DNA of 64,000 bases, taken from positions 1,612,001 through 1,676,000 of the forward strand of contig JADJPU010000001.1 of NCBI GenBank assembly GCA_016713115.1, read 5' to 3'. Position 1 is the stretch's first letter. Each line of letters starts with the position of its first letter. The position numbers were made by a program, and so were the translations under genes. This document shows positions 52,842-61,952 of the stretch, in pieces. Source of the stretch: Cellvibrionales bacterium. Lineage in GTDB: Bacteria > Pseudomonadota > Gammaproteobacteria > Pseudomonadales > UBA7239. The notes under the pieces were generated by a model, which saw only the letters and a program-made list of their open reading frames with translations, searched no databases and was not told the DNA's origin.

Positions 52842-53411
52842 ATGGCGAACTATTCTACCAGCGAATTCAAAGGCGGACTCAAAGTGATGCTGGACGGGGA
52901 TCCGTGCAATATTCTGGAGAACGAGCATGTTAAACCCGGCAAAGGGCAAGCGTTTAACCGCGTGAAATTGAAGAATTTGAAAACCGGTCGCGTGTTGGAA
53001 AAAACTTTTAAATCGGGCGACACATTGGAAGGCGCTGATGTGTCCGATTCGGACATGCAGTATTTGTACAACGATGGCGAATACTGGCATTTCATGGAGC
53101 CGGAATCGTTCGAGCAACATCAAGCCAATAAAGCAACCGTTGGTGATGCGGCGCTGTGGTTGAAAGAACAAGACACTTGCATCGTCACGCTCTACAACGG
53201 TTCTCCTTTGGCGGTAACTCCGCCGAACCATGTGGTGATGGAAGTGGTAGAAACGGACCCAGGCTTGCGCGGCGATACCGCCACCGGCGGCACCAAGCCG
53301 GCGAAATTGGCAACAGGCGCCGTGGTAAAAGTGCCGTTGTTTATGAATGTGGGTGATTTGATCAAAATTGATACGCGTACGGGTGAATACCTCAGCCGCG
53401 CTAAAGAGTGA
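52842..53411 (+). CDS. efp: translation elongation factor P
   Basis: Rescues ribosomes stalled at polyproline, 189 residues. The start MANYSTSEFKGGLKVMLDG (ATG 52842) aligns with E. coli EF-P. The modified residue is Lys34 in HVKPGKGQAFNRVKL, identical to the beta-lysylated type. VEKTF-like LEKTFKSGDTLEGADV, YLYNDGEYWHFM, and VTPPNHVVMEVVETDPGLRG complete the three-domain pattern. Its modifiers EpmB (divergent) and EpmA (downstream, same strand) flank it. An N-terminal extension of the frame to 52746 overlaps epmB and is rejected. Confidence 0.97.
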   Translation: MANYSTSEFKGGLKVMLDGDPCNILENEHVKPGKGQAFNRVKLKNLKTGRVLEKTFKSGDTLEGADVSDSDMQYLYNDGEYWHFMEPESFEQHQANKATVGDAALWLKEQDTCIVTLYNGSPLAVTPPNHVVMEVVETDPGLRGDTATGGTKPAKLATGAVVKVPLFMNVGDLIKIDTRTGEYLSRAKE

Positions 53412-53436
53412 GTGCAGATTTGTTTTGCGCTGCACG

Positions 53437-53463
53437 AAAAACCGGCTCCGGCCGGTTTTTTTT
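53437..53463 (+). terminator. rho-independent terminator after efp
   Basis: A stem AACCGGC / GCCGGTT (loop TCCG) preceded by A residues and followed by eight T residues, between efp and epmA. Because of the A and T tracts it may be bidirectional. Confidence 0.92.
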
Positions 53464-53486
53464 ATGTGAAGCATTGAGAGCGTCTC

Positions 53487-54428
53487 ATGCCTGATTGGAA
53501 ACCTTCTGCTTCGCTAGATATGTTGCAAAAACGCGCGGCGTTGTTGGCGGCTATTCGCGCTTTTTTTGCAGAGAAAAAAGTGTTGGAAGTGGATGTGCCT
53601 GCTATCACGGCGACAGCGGTAACCGACACCAATATCGACAGCTTGCAAGTGAGTTTTGCAGGGCGCACAGATTTTGATAGCTGTTTGATTACCTCACCTG
53701 AGTTTTATATGAAGCGCCTGTTGGCTGCAGGCAGTGGCGATATTTATTACTTGGGGCATGTGTTTCGCGTGGATGAATCGGCTACGCGCCACCATCGCGA
53801 GTTCACTATGTTGGAGTGGTATCGCATCGGCTGGAATCTGGATGCTTTGATGCAGGAAGTGCGCGAGTTAGTGAGTGGAGTGGTTGCGGGTGCAGTGCGG
53901 TATACAACCTATCGCCAAGCGTTTTTAGAGCATGCGGGTGTTGATCCTTTCTGTGCGTCTGTTGCTGAATTAAAACAGTGTGCGCAAGAAAAATTGTCGC
54001 CAGCGTTTGATAGTGATGAGCGCGCTATTTGGTTGGATTTGTTGTTCTCGCATTTGGTCGAGCCGCAGTTACAAGGTTTGGTGTTTGTGACGGAGTTTCC
54101 GTCTGCACAAGCGGCGTTGGCACAAACAAAAACGGACGAGTACGGCAACACTGTAGCGGCGCGTTTTGAGCTGTACATCGACGGTGTGGAAATAGCGAAC
54201 GGCTATCAAGAAGAATTGAATGCGGATGTGTTGAGACAGCGCTTTCAACAAGACCAAGCCGTGCGCGCACAGCACGAGCAAATTGTGCCAGAGATGGATG
54301 AGCGTTTTCTGGCGGCAATGGCAGCGGGTTTGCCCGCTTGCGCAGGCGTGGCTCTGGGTGTTGATCGCCTGTTGATGGTGACGAGCAGCGAAAAAACTAT
54401 CCGCGCAGTTATGCCGTTTATGGTGTAG
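53487..54428 (+). CDS. epmA: EF-P lysyltransferase (PoxA/GenX)
   Basis: Class II lysyl-tRNA-synthetase-like enzyme that attaches beta-lysine to Lys34 of EF-P, 313 residues. It has only the catalytic core, with no anticodon domain: RAALLAAIRAFFAEKKVLEVD, LITSPEFYMKRLLAAG, VFRVDESATRHHREFTMLEW (motif 2) and the motif 3 GVALGVDRLLMV. ATG 53487 fits family starts. It lies 23 bp after the efp terminator. Confidence 0.96.
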   Translation: MPDWKPSASLDMLQKRAALLAAIRAFFAEKKVLEVDVPAITATAVTDTNIDSLQVSFAGRTDFDSCLITSPEFYMKRLLAAGSGDIYYLGHVFRVDESATRHHREFTMLEWYRIGWNLDALMQEVRELVSGVVAGAVRYTTYRQAFLEHAGVDPFCASVAELKQCAQEKLSPAFDSDERAIWLDLLFSHLVEPQLQGLVFVTEFPSAQAALAQTKTDEYGNTVAARFELYIDGVEIANGYQEELNADVLRQRFQQDQAVRAQHEQIVPEMDERFLAAMAAGLPACAGVALGVDRLLMVTSSEKTIRAVMPFMV

Positions 54429-54447
54429 AAAATTGTTGTGTGAAAAA

Positions 54448-55059
54448 TTAAACGCGGCGAAACAATCCCAGCGTTTTCACCATCGGCAATTCTTCAAACA
54501 AGCCGGAAGCTTTGGCCAGTTTCCAAATATCGTAGGGCGCTTGTCCGCCCTGTGTTGGGTCAGGAAAAATATCGTGAATCGCAAGAATGCCGCCCACGCG
54601 AATATGCGCCACCCAACTGCGGTAATCGTTCAGCGCCGCTTCCCACGAGTGACCGCCATCGATAAACACCATGCCCAATGGCGTTGCCCAGTGGCGCGCG
54701 GCAACCGTGGACGGCGCAACAATCGGCACCACATGATTTTCTAATTGTGCGGCGCGCATGGCTTTGCGAAATTCGCGAAAACTGTCCATCAAACCGACGC
54801 CAGCATCGTACAAATCGGGGTCGTGGTATTCCTCACCGAGTTGGTGTTCTTCTGAGCCGCGATGGTGATCGACTGCATAGACAATGTTGTCAGCTTGCTT
54901 GGCGGCTGTGCCGAGGTAGACCGTCGATTTGCCGCAGTAGCTACCCACTTCCAAACAGGGGCCGAGTGGCGCAGTTGCTAGGCCGTGTTGATAGAGCGCC
55001 GCGCCTTCTGCGGGGTCGAGAAAACCTTTGATGGTGTCGATGTCGATAGGGAGTTGCAT
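54448..55059 (-). CDS. class I SAM-dependent methyltransferase
   Basis: A 203-residue Rossmann-fold methyltransferase of the Methyltransf_24/CmcI-like group. Motif I is CLEVGSYCGKSTVYLG. VYAVDHHRGSEEHQ carries the acidic residue at the end of strand 2. PLGMVFIDGGHSWEAALNDY and VGGILAIHDIF are typical of the group. ATG 55059 has a GAGG site 5 bases upstream; the frame is open 17 codons further. The substrate is unknown. It stands between epmA (convergent) and dapA (divergent). Confidence 0.82.
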   Translation of the reverse strand: MQLPIDIDTIKGFLDPAEGAALYQHGLATAPLGPCLEVGSYCGKSTVYLGTAAKQADNIVYAVDHHRGSEEHQLGEEYHDPDLYDAGVGLMDSFREFRKAMRAAQLENHVVPIVAPSTVAARHWATPLGMVFIDGGHSWEAALNDYRSWVAHIRVGGILAIHDIFPDPTQGGQAPYDIWKLAKASGLFEELPMVKTLGLFRRV

Positions 55060-55156
55060 AGAGCCTCGGAAAATGGAGAAGACGGCGTAGGAATAGGCGG
55101 AGCGGCGCATTATACAGGCGCTATTTTTTATGAAGGCGCACGGCTGTTTTTTTACC

Positions 55157-55185
55157 TTGAGCCAGCCTCGGTGCGACTTTAATAT
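55157..55185 (+). promoter_or_regulatory. candidate sigma-70 promoter of dapA
   Basis: TTGAGC (55157-55162) and TAATAT (55180-55185) with a 17-base spacer, about 39 bp before the dapA ATG. A strong match in spacing and -10. Confidence 0.7.
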
Positions 55186-55223
55186 GTGCCCTCTTTCGCG
55201 GCAGGCTTTTAGGGGACATTGAG

Positions 55224-56099
55224 ATGATTACGGGCAGCATGGTGGCTCTGGTAACGCCCATGAATGAAAGTGGGGCTCTGGATTGGGATGCGCTGGCCGA
55301 GTTGATCGAGTGGCATATTGAGCAGGGTACGCACGCTATTGTCGCGATGGGTACCACGGGCGAGTCTGCCACCTTGAGTTTTGAAGAGCACATTGCGGTT
55401 GTGCGCAGTGCAGTGAATCAGGTGCGTGGGCGCATTCCTGTGATTGCCGGTACGGGCGCCAATTCAACATCGGAGGCAATTGAGCTCACTCGCGCTGCCA
55501 AAGAAGCCAAAGTGGATGCGTGTTTACTGGTCACGCCGTATTACAACAAACCGACACAAGAGGGCTTGTATCTGCACCACAAAGCAGTGGCAGAAGCGGT
55601 GGCTATTCCACAAATTTTGTACAACGTGCCAGGGCGTACAGTTTGCGATATGTTGCCGGATACCACGCTGCGTTTGGCGCAAATTTCCAATATTCGCGGC
55701 ATTAAAGATGCAACTGGAAACTTGGAGCGTGCGCGTGAATTGATTGAGCGTTCACCTAGCGATTTTGCAGTGTACTCTGGTGATGATGAAACAGCAGTTG
55801 AATTGATTTTACTCGGTGGCAAAGGTGATATTTCTGTGACCGCGAATGTGGCACCTAAACTGGTTGCCAAAATGAATGCGCTGGCATTGGCTGGAAAAGC
55901 GGAAGAAGCTCGCGCGGTCAATGAAGAACTGATGGCGGTGCATAAAGCAATGTTTGTGGAATCCAATCCTATCCCTGTGAAATGGGCGTTGGAACAAATG
56001 GGGAAAATTAAATCAGGTATTCGCTTGCCGTTGACCGTGTTGTCAGCCAAACAACATGATGCAGTAAGAACAGCCTTAATTGCTGCGGGTTTGCTGTGA
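55224..56099 (+). CDS. dapA: 4-hydroxy-tetrahydrodipicolinate synthase
   Basis: Condenses pyruvate with aspartate semialdehyde in the lysine/diaminopimelate pathway, 291 residues. It has MITGSMVALVTPMNESG, the GTTGES substrate motif, ATG-type VTPYYNKPTQEGLY with the catalytic Tyr, NVPGRTVCDM and the Schiff-base Lys in IRGIKDATGNLERA. ATG 55224 follows AGGGGA by 7 bases. It is co-transcribed with bamC (their frames abut/overlap), the MBL gene and purC, as in Pseudomonas. Confidence 0.97.
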   Translation: MITGSMVALVTPMNESGALDWDALAELIEWHIEQGTHAIVAMGTTGESATLSFEEHIAVVRSAVNQVRGRIPVIAGTGANSTSEAIELTRAAKEAKVDACLLVTPYYNKPTQEGLYLHHKAVAEAVAIPQILYNVPGRTVCDMLPDTTLRLAQISNIRGIKDATGNLERARELIERSPSDFAVYSGDDETAVELILLGGKGDISVTANVAPKLVAKMNALALAGKAEEARAVNEELMAVHKAMFVESNPIPVKWALEQMGKIKSGIRLPLTVLSAKQHDAVRTALIAAGLL

Positions 56100-56131
56100 T
56101 ATCTGCGCGCGATTTGAAAAAGGAAAACAGT

Positions 56132-57124
56132 ATGTTGATTAAAAAAACAGTGAGCAGCGTGGCAGTTTCTCTGTTGGCGTTTTCTGTGAGTGGTTGCGGG
56201 CTTTTTTTTGGTGATGACGGCATATTTCGTGACCGTGGCGATGATTACTTAAAAGCGCGGAGTGTGGAGCCGATCAAAATTCCATCCGATAGCAAAGGCG
56301 AGCGCATCGGTCAGCTCTTTGTTATCCCCGAGGCCGGCAATGTCAGCGGTCATTCGGCAGCGGAGTTTCGTGTGCCGAAACCTGCCAGCCCTGAAACACT
56401 GACACAGAAAGCAGATCAAATAAAAATTCAGAAATTGGGCGAGCAGCGTTGGATTAGTGTTAGCAGACCGCCGGAAGCAGTATGGCCGGGTGTGCGTAGC
56501 TTTTTGTCTACCAAAGGCATTGCGGTGCTAGACCAAAATCCTAGTGCTGGCGTATTGGAGGCCGCTAGCACAGAAGACCGTTACCGCATTCAGCTGCAAA
56601 ATGGTTTGAGTCCGCGCTCGACAGAAATACAAGTGGTGCAGATGTCGGCGCAAACTTCTGCGACACAATACAGCCAAGAGTGGCCGGAGCGTTCTGCAAG
56701 CGCAGAACGCGAAGCGTCGATGATTAAAGAGCTGGCGACCTATCTTGCCAGTAATACCAGCTCACAAGCGTCGATGTTGGCACAAGGTATAGGCGATAGA
56801 GCTGCTCGTGGTAGTGTGGTGGAAGGACCGGGACCGTGGTTGTTGATGCAGGTGGATTACGGCCGTGCATGGGCTTCTGTAAGTGGTTCGCGGAACAGTG
56901 ATGGCTATCGTGTCGATAGTGCTAATCGCGAGCAGGGGCAGTGGTTAATTTCTGTTTCAACTGCTGTGGATGATGATGAAAAAGAAACTGTGAATTACCG
57001 TGTGCAGTTGCAGCGCATGAGTGATGAGAAGGTGCAGGTAACGGTGCGTAATGGCAGCGGCGAAGCTTTGCCAGAAGATGAAAGTGATGCGTTGTTGCGC
57101 CACATCTGGGACAACTTACTCTGA
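56132..57124 (+). CDS. bamC: outer-membrane assembly lipoprotein BamC
   Basis: Lipoprotein of the BAM complex that inserts beta-barrels, 330 residues. ATG 56132 has an AAGGA site 7 bases upstream; the frame also opens at a GTG overlapping dapA. The lipobox ends SVSGC (Cys22). The conserved unstructured N-terminal lasso that binds BamD follows (GDDYLKARSVEPIKIP), and then two helix-grip domains (WISVSRPPEAVWPGVRSFL, PWLLMQVDYGRAWASV). The stop overlaps the next ATG (TGATG). Confidence 0.93.
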   Translation: MLIKKTVSSVAVSLLAFSVSGCGLFFGDDGIFRDRGDDYLKARSVEPIKIPSDSKGERIGQLFVIPEAGNVSGHSAAEFRVPKPASPETLTQKADQIKIQKLGEQRWISVSRPPEAVWPGVRSFLSTKGIAVLDQNPSAGVLEAASTEDRYRIQLQNGLSPRSTEIQVVQMSAQTSATQYSQEWPERSASAEREASMIKELATYLASNTSSQASMLAQGIGDRAARGSVVEGPGPWLLMQVDYGRAWASVSGSRNSDGYRVDSANREQGQWLISVSTAVDDDEKETVNYRVQLQRMSDEKVQVTVRNGSGEALPEDESDALLRHIWDNLL

Positions 57125-57927
57125 TGCGTTTCGCCTCCATCGGCAGCGGTAGTCGCGGCAATGGCACTTTGGTGCAGGCTGGCAATAACTTGTTGTTAGT
57201 GGATTGTGGTTTCGCACTGAAAGAAACAATTGCTCGTTTAACGAAGTTGGGTATTGAGCCGCAGCAGTTGAGTGCGGTGTTAGTAACGCATGAACACGGT
57301 GATCATTGCAGCGGCGTGCGGGTGTTGGCGAATCGCTATCAGTTGCCGGTGTATATGACCGCAGGCACGGCGCGATCAAAAGCTTTAGCGGATGTGGCGC
57401 ACACCGTTATTATCGACAGTCATGCGCCGTTTGCGGTGGGAGAAATTGCAGTGCAGCCGGTAGCTGTGCCGCATGATGCTGCAGAGCCAGTGCAGTTTGT
57501 GTTTTCTTGGCAAAATCGTTGTTTGGGTTTGCTGACTGATATAGGTGCGATCACGCCGTTTGTAAAACAGCACTACAGTGCGTGTGATGCGCTGTTACTT
57601 GAAAGCAATCATTGCCTGGATATGTTGGCGCGCAGTGATTACCCGCCTTCACTAAAGTTGCGTGTGAGTGGTCGCTTTGGACATTTGAGTAATGCGCAGG
57701 CAACGAGCTTGTTGGAGGAGGTTGATACTGCGCGTTTGCAGCATTTGGTTATTGCGCATCTCAGTGAGAAAAATAACTCGCTGGAGCGCGTGCAGCAGAG
57801 TATGGAGAAAGTATTGCAGGGCATACGCAATGTCCTGTTTGCTTGTCAGGAGAATGGGTTTGATTGGCTTGCTATTGGTCAGTCAACAAATGATGTTATT
57901 AGCAACACTTCGAGAGATGTCTCATGA
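57124..57927 (+). CDS. MBL-fold metallo-hydrolase (YycJ/VicX-like)
   Basis: Metallo-beta-lactamase-fold protein of 267 residues with ASIGSGSRGNGTLVQAG, the metal motif THEHGDH, VPHDAAEPVQFVF, LLTDIGAITPFV and ESNHCLDML. It resembles the YycJ/WalJ group, proposed DNA- or RNA-processing nucleases. The actual substrate is unproven. It is coupled on both sides (TGATG with bamC, ATGA with purC). This unstudied gene is a constant member of the dapA-bamC-purC run in Pseudomonas. Confidence 0.88.
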   Translation: MRFASIGSGSRGNGTLVQAGNNLLLVDCGFALKETIARLTKLGIEPQQLSAVLVTHEHGDHCSGVRVLANRYQLPVYMTAGTARSKALADVAHTVIIDSHAPFAVGEIAVQPVAVPHDAAEPVQFVFSWQNRCLGLLTDIGAITPFVKQHYSACDALLLESNHCLDMLARSDYPPSLKLRVSGRFGHLSNAQATSLLEEVDTARLQHLVIAHLSEKNNSLERVQQSMEKVLQGIRNVLFACQENGFDWLAIGQSTNDVISNTSRDVS

Positions 57928-58640
57928 GCATAGAAAAACAAGCTGAGTTGTACCAAGGTAAAGCAAAAACTGTTTATGCCACCAATGATCCCGATCGTTT
58001 AATTTTGTTGTTTCGCAATGACACATCTGCGTTTGATGGAAAGAAATTGGCGCAGCTGGATCGAAAGGGGATGGTGAACAATAAATTCAATGCATTCATC
58101 ATGCAAAAGTTGCAAGCGGCGGGTATTCCTACGCACTTTGAGAACTTGCTGAATGATCAGGAATGTGTGGTGAAAAAGCTGACCATGCTGCCGGTGGAGT
58201 GTGTAGTGCGCAATCGTGCAGCGGGCAGTATGTGTCGTCGTTTAGGAATTAAAGAGGGCGAAGAATTGTCACCGCCTACTTTTGAATTCTTTCTGAAAGA
58301 TGACTCACTCGGCGATCCTATGATCAATGAATCGCATATCGAAACTTTTGGATGGGCGACGCGCGAGCAAGTGGAGGCGATGAAGGCCATGACTTTTCGC
58401 GTGAACCAGATCTTGAAAGAGATTTTCCTAGCCGGTGGTATGGTGCTGGTAGACAGCAAGTTGGAGTTTGGTTTATTCAAAGGCGAGCTGACTTTGGGTG
58501 ATGAGTTCAGCCCGGATGGTTGCCGTCTATGGGATAAAACCACTGGTGAAAAGATGGACAAAGATCGCTTTCGTCAGGACTTGGGCAATGTCATTGAGGC
58601 CTATGAGCAAGTGGCGCAACGCATTGGTGCGCCCTTGTAA
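57924..58640 (+). CDS. purC: phosphoribosylaminoimidazole-succinocarboxamide synthase
   Basis: SAICAR synthetase of purine synthesis, 238 residues. It has LYQGKAKTVYATNDPDRLI, FRNDTSAFDG, VECVVRNRAAGSMCRRLG, FFLKDDSLGDPMINESHI, LVDSKLEFGLF and LGDEFSPDGCRLWD. The start ATG overlaps the stop of the MBL gene by four bases. purA in the same window belongs to a separate unit. Confidence 0.97.
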   Translation: MSIEKQAELYQGKAKTVYATNDPDRLILLFRNDTSAFDGKKLAQLDRKGMVNNKFNAFIMQKLQAAGIPTHFENLLNDQECVVKKLTMLPVECVVRNRAAGSMCRRLGIKEGEELSPPTFEFFLKDDSLGDPMINESHIETFGWATREQVEAMKAMTFRVNQILKEIFLAGGMVLVDSKLEFGLFKGELTLGDEFSPDGCRLWDKTTGEKMDKDRFRQDLGNVIEAYEQVAQRIGAPL

Positions 58641-58704
58641 TAAAGAAATTGTTAACCGCTTGGCAAAATGGTAAAAAACTCACAGAAGGAATGGCTGCCC
58701 TGAC

Positions 58705-58710
58705 TATAAT
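58705..58710 (+). promoter_or_regulatory. candidate -10 element upstream of the HD-domain gene
   Basis: A perfect TATAAT hexamer, 38 bp before ATG 58749, in the 108-bp gap after purC. No convincing -35 lies at 16-18 bases, so the assignment is tentative. Confidence 0.35.
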
Positions 58711-58748
58711 CAGGCGGCCGGTGAGCAGCATACATGTGACGCACTCCA

Positions 58749-59678
58749 ATGGAACAGAGAATGCAGCAGACAGAACCCAAGGCAAAACAGCCTGCTAGCT
58801 ACGATATTAGTCACACGGTTTGTATTGATAATCCGGTCGATGTCTGCGATGCGGTGCGTGCCGCGTTTGTCTCACATTTTTCAGTGGAAGCTTTCGCCGT
58901 AATTGAGACCGCATTTACGAATGTGGCGCGGATGTATCGTGGTGAGGTGTCTAATTACCATGCATGTGATACGGACTACCACGATTTGCGCCACATTCTG
59001 GATGTAACTCTTGCTGTAACGCGTTTGCTGATTGGATACGAGCGTGTACATGCCAATACGCAGGATGTGTTGGGCGTTGAGCGCGTGCAAATGGGGATTA
59101 TTGCGGCGCTGTATCACGATATTGGTTATTTGCGGCATGTGAAGGATACGCGTCATAAGCACGGTGCGGAGTACACCAAAACGCATGTTACGCGTGGTGT
59201 GCGCTTTCTAGCGCGTTATTTGCCTGAAATTGGTCACGCGAGCTGGGTGCCACGCATGCGTCAGCTATTGCATTACACCGGCTATGAAAAAATCGTGCGT
59301 ATGAAAGAGGCGCGCGACCATATGCTCGGCTGTTTGTTGGGTACGGGCGATTTGATTGCGCAGATGTCAGATCGCGCTTATCTGGAACGCTGTCGTGACA
59401 GCTTGTATAACGAGTTCCGTATCGGCAATGTGCCAGCACCCAAAAGTACAGATGGTCAGCCTTTTGAGTCGCCCGCAGATTTGCTGAATCAAACGCCAGA
59501 ATTTATGCGGGTAACCGTGGACAGTCGATTAAATAAATTGTTTGGCGCGGTATACCGTTACGCAGAACAGTTTTTTGATGGCGAAAATCTATATATGTTG
59601 GGTTTGGAAAAAAACTGCACATATTTACAGACATTGTTAGAAGAAAAGCGTTTGTATCGATTGCAGCGTAGAGTGTAA
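58749..59678 (+). CDS. HD-domain phosphohydrolase-like protein
   Basis: A 309-residue cytoplasmic protein with a metal-dependent HD fold. YHDLRHILDVT (about 78-88) and the His-Asp pair in AALYHDIGYLRH (about 119) supply likely metal ligands, with further His residues in KHGAEYTKTHV. It is unlike the HD-GYP class and lacks RelA/SpoT motifs. The substrate is unknown. The gene is monocistronic-looking and converges, 9 bp apart, with the CheA-like gene. Confidence 0.8.
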   Translation: MEQRMQQTEPKAKQPASYDISHTVCIDNPVDVCDAVRAAFVSHFSVEAFAVIETAFTNVARMYRGEVSNYHACDTDYHDLRHILDVTLAVTRLLIGYERVHANTQDVLGVERVQMGIIAALYHDIGYLRHVKDTRHKHGAEYTKTHVTRGVRFLARYLPEIGHASWVPRMRQLLHYTGYEKIVRMKEARDHMLGCLLGTGDLIAQMSDRAYLERCRDSLYNEFRIGNVPAPKSTDGQPFESPADLLNQTPEFMRVTVDSRLNKLFGAVYRYAEQFFDGENLYMLGLEKNCTYLQTLLEEKRLYRLQRRV

Positions 59679-59687
59679 AGGATTTTT

Positions 59688-61868
59688 TTAGTTAATCCTT
59701 TCTTCTGCGCGATTTATCCAAGAAAGCGCATTGTTTTGTGCGTATTGCTGTAAAAAGTTATTGTTCAAAATGAATGCTAGTTCGCCGTTGCTACGCACGG
59801 CGGCTCCGCTAATAGAGGGGATGTTGCGTAAATCACGATGCAGCTCTCGGACAAAAACATTTTCTCTTCCTACAATACGGTCAACACAGACACCAAATTT
59901 ATTTTTCGTCTGGCCAAGAATAAGAATTGGCGTCGTGGCGCTCTCGTTTATAGGCTGAAACCGCAGTGCCTGATTGTGTGAGTCGATGCGAGTGCCGCGT
60001 GCCATAGCGAGGTCCTCAAGGTAAAAAAGAGGAATAACTGTGTCACGCAATAGGATAGCGGACTGCCCCATGATGCTCTGAATAATGCAGTCGTTGGCAG
60101 AAAGAACTTCTAGCACCCGTGTTTGTGCAACGGCGTAGGTGTTGCCATTATTTTGTGCGATGACGACATCTTGTAGTGCAGCGGATAGTGGGAGCGTCAT
60201 GGTGAAATGCGTGCCAGCTCCCTGCGTGGTTTGTACATCAATATTGCCACCAATATGTTGGATGCGTGTGATCACCACATCCATGCCTACCCCGCGCCCT
60301 GATGTCTCCGTGATGGTTTCTGCGGTAGAAAACCCAGGTAGAAAAATTAGCTGGCAAATTTCTTGGTCAGTTAGTACATCGCTAGGCTGGATAAACCCTT
60401 TGCGGATGCCGCTCTCGCGAATTTTTGATAAGTTCATGCCGCGCCCATCGTCGGCAATTTCCAACAGGAGTGTGCTGCCTTCTTGCGAAGCAGATAGTAC
60501 AAGTGCGGCAGTGTCGTTTTTCCCGGCGGCATTGCGTTCGCTGGGTGGTTCTATGCCGTGGTCGATACAGTTTCTGACAAGGTGAATGAGTGGTTCCATC
60601 AGGATATCCACCATGCCTTTATCAATGCGAACATCAGACCCCTCAACAGATAGGTTGATTTTTTTCCCCTGCGTATCCGCCATTTTTTGCACAAGTTGAG
60701 GGATGCGATTAAATACGGCGGCGATGGGAATTACGCGTAAATCTAAGATGCGGTTTTGCATCGCATCCAGCGATGCGCGTAATTTTTCGTGACTTGCGGA
60801 AATTTTATTTTGTGCTTGTTGTAGGGTGTTCAGCGTGGAGCGCATGGTTTCCATGTCGCTAGGAGTAAACGCTCCATTCTTGTAGCTAGATAGCCACTTT
60901 TTCCCTTTGCTTATGGCTTGTTCTATGGATGTATCTCTTATTTCATGAGACAGGGTGTTGTGCGCCATCAGCAATTCACCGGTTTGTGTCATAAGATTTT
61001 CTAGCGTGGAGCTTTCAATGCGCAGAGTGGCACTGGATGATGGAGTTAGTTTTATATCTGGTTCGGTACTGGATTTTTTTTCTGTTGTCTGCGTAGTTTT
61101 GTTGTCTTTTTGTAGGCGAATATCTCTGATTGATGAAAACTGTTTTGCTGGATCAGCTGTGTAGATGGAAGAAGAAAGTGTTGATAGGTCTATTTCTGGT
61201 ATGACGATAAAAACAAATTGGTCCTTTGTTGTAAGGTTTTCGTCGCGGTTGTGAAATATGGAGTAGCTGTGAATGATCCTGCTTGTTGTTTTGATGGCAG
61301 ATAGGATGGACTCTAGTATTTCATTGGAGCAATCGGCGACTATGCCGACTTCGGAAATGGTTTTTCCAGTATTAAGTGCGCCATCCAGATCAACGACAGC
61401 TTTGCTCGATAGATTTTTAATAACGGCTGGTGCAACAGATAGACTATCGGCAAGATTTTGTTTGGTGCTGGCGCTAATGCTTCCCAGCATGGCTTGTGCA
61501 ATGCTGTCATCTAATTCGGCGATTCTGTTTTTTAATGTTTGTGCGGCGGAAGATGACTCGCCTGCTTGCATTTCTTCAGTAAAGGAAATATCGGCAGCAC
61601 GCCTTATTGCGTAAAAAGCCGTGCGTTTATCAGGAATTTCGTTGCGTTTTATGTGGCGTAGAATTTGTAAAATGTAGCGAAACAAAGTCGCTAGTTGTAA
61701 GTGCCCAAACAGTTCTGCATTGATAGTGAGGTGTTTCAGTAGTGATTCGCCGGCTTCAAGAGAGTCTGCTGCATCAGGGTTTTCTTCGATTAAGTCTAAT
61801 AGGTAGTCTAATCTTCCAGATAACTGCGTAAAGTTGACAAACATGGCGTCGAAGTAGGCGGTGTGCAA
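59688..61868 (-). CDS. CheA-like chemosensory kinase, kinase/CheW part (downstream of an in-frame TGA)
   Basis: C-terminal 726 residues of a CheA-type kinase. They contain Hpt-like helical segments without a phospho-His, a P3-like dimerisation region (LMTQTGELLMAHNTLSHEI), the P4 ATPase (HLVRNCIDHGIEPPSE, IADDGRGMN, FSTAETITETSGRGVGMDVV, GAGTHFTMTLPL) and a P5 CheW-like domain (ILILGQTKNKFGVCVDRIVG). The frame is continuous with the Hpt gene upstream except for one TGA at 61955-61953. The first possible start in this piece is a TTG without a ribosome site, so it reads as the rest of one about 970-residue protein. Possibly related to the ChpA/PilL group. Confidence 0.82.
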   Translation of the reverse strand: MHTAYFDAMFVNFTQLSGRLDYLLDLIEENPDAADSLEAGESLLKHLTINAELFGHLQLATLFRYILQILRHIKRNEIPDKRTAFYAIRRAADISFTEEMQAGESSSAAQTLKNRIAELDDSIAQAMLGSISASTKQNLADSLSVAPAVIKNLSSKAVVDLDGALNTGKTISEVGIVADCSNEILESILSAIKTTSRIIHSYSIFHNRDENLTTKDQFVFIVIPEIDLSTLSSSIYTADPAKQFSSIRDIRLQKDNKTTQTTEKKSSTEPDIKLTPSSSATLRIESSTLENLMTQTGELLMAHNTLSHEIRDTSIEQAISKGKKWLSSYKNGAFTPSDMETMRSTLNTLQQAQNKISASHEKLRASLDAMQNRILDLRVIPIAAVFNRIPQLVQKMADTQGKKINLSVEGSDVRIDKGMVDILMEPLIHLVRNCIDHGIEPPSERNAAGKNDTAALVLSASQEGSTLLLEIADDGRGMNLSKIRESGIRKGFIQPSDVLTDQEICQLIFLPGFSTAETITETSGRGVGMDVVITRIQHIGGNIDVQTTQGAGTHFTMTLPLSAALQDVVIAQNNGNTYAVAQTRVLEVLSANDCIIQSIMGQSAILLRDTVIPLFYLEDLAMARGTRIDSHNQALRFQPINESATTPILILGQTKNKFGVCVDRIVGRENVFVRELHRDLRNIPSISGAAVRSNGELAFILNNNFLQQYAQNNALSWINRAEERIN

Positions 61869-61952
61869 GATTGCTGTGCCGCAATTAACGCCGTAGTGAT
61901 TTTCAAAGAGAGCAATGCGGTTAAGGATTTCAGCGGCAAGGTTGGCGGCTAG

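Noticed and set aside
52785..53474. N-terminal extension of epmB to 563 residues
   Set aside because: The extension lies entirely antisense to efp and has no radical-SAM family counterpart; the ATG at 52784 with AGAGG is the natural start.
59677..59701. AAAGGATT/AATCCTTT inverted repeat between the HD-domain and CheA-like genes
   Set aside because: The stem is AT-rich, with a 9-base loop and no clean T tract after it; too weak to call a terminator.
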